Source: Gammaproteobacteria bacterium (GTDB lineage Bacteria; Pseudomonadota; Gammaproteobacteria; Porifericomitales; Porifericomitaceae). Taken from it: 5,786 nt of DNA. Positions 5,711-5,786 of the stretch are shown one piece after another; the stretch's first letter is position 1; each line of letters opens with the position of its first letter. The notes beneath the pieces were generated by a model. The model saw nothing but the letters and a program-made list of their open reading frames with translations, did no database searches and was not told the origin of the DNA. The translations under genes were made by a program, and so were the position numbers. The stretch spans positions 3,807 through 9,592 of the forward strand of contig JAPPQA010000041.1 in the NCBI GenBank assembly GCA_028817255.1, in the 5' to 3' direction.

Positions 5711-5740
5711 ATTCTACCAGATTGCGCCCCAGTCTGACAA
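5711..5740 (-). promoter_or_regulatory. Sigma70-like promoter with extended -10, pointing into the operon
   Basis: On the minus strand TTGTCA (5735-5740) and TAGAAT (5711-5716) are separated by 18 bp. TG at 5718-5719 makes an extended -10 (TGGTAGAAT). The expected start of transcription is near 5704, about 30 bases before the transposase-stub ATG and about 345 bases before the hydrolase ATG. It was presumably the transposase promoter. No terminator-like hairpin with a T-run is seen between it and the hydrolase gene, so it could drive the four-gene operon. Confidence 0.5.
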
Positions 5741-5745
5741 GACTG
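5730..5745. repeat. Perfect inverted repeat over the -35 box
   Basis: CAGTCT-GACA-AGACTG forms 6-bp perfect arms around a 4-base loop and overlaps the -35 hexamer of the predicted promoter. It could be an operator or a small hairpin that blocks incoming transcription from outside the transposon end; it could also be chance. Confidence 0.3.
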
Positions 5746-5786
5746 TGTATGGGGACGAAAGAGCCACCGTAATCTGCAAATCTACA

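Noticed and set aside
1..5786. tRNA, rRNA, CRISPR array or replication origin
   Set aside because: No cloverleaf, rRNA signature, regularly spaced repeats or iteron cluster was found by eye on either strand.

Overview
The window is an accessory segment from a bacterium, most likely a proteobacterium of the beta/gamma type. That guess rests only on the style of the IS481, IS1380 and IS1182 transposase remnants and on ordinary Shine-Dalgarno and sigma70-like signals. There is no housekeeping gene to anchor the taxonomy.

Left part (1-1519): a decayed mosaic of insertion sequences. An IS1380-family transposase gene on the plus strand is interrupted after about 42 codons and resumes near 614. From there it decays with several frameshifts and two in-frame stops. 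The interruption holds two different pieces of IS481-family elements: the 3' end of one (129-478, minus strand, catalytic Glu changed to Gly) and the 5' start of another (479-613, plus strand). The IS1380 right end lies about 15-20 bp beyond the last codon of the operon that follows.

Centre (1520-5360): four minus-strand genes packed as one operon and transcribed right to left. In order they encode an alpha/beta hydrolase, a left-handed beta-helix (hexapeptide-repeat) acyltransferase, a protein with an N-terminal nucleoside-deoxyribosyltransferase/TIR-like domain plus an unfamiliar C-terminal domain, and a GT-A type glycosyltransferase. The junctions are a 22-bp overlap, an 8-bp overlap and a 4-bp gap. 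The second gene starts with TTG and the fourth with GTG, so translation is probably coupled.

Right part (5361-5786): a short leader with the hydrolase ribosome-binding site, a small unassigned reading frame, and the N-terminus of an IS1182-like transposase. That remnant keeps its own RBS and a good sigma70-type promoter pointing into the operon.

The hydrolase, acyltransferase and glycosyltransferase would fit a glycan or small-molecule decoration pathway. The NDT/TIR-like protein is of the kind seen as nucleotide- or NAD-cleaving effectors in antiphage systems. I know of no described system with these four parts, so the operon is the best candidate here for something new. Its function is inferred, not shown. 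An A10 tract inside the NDT/TIR-like gene, where either one-base slip leads to an early stop, is a second notable feature.
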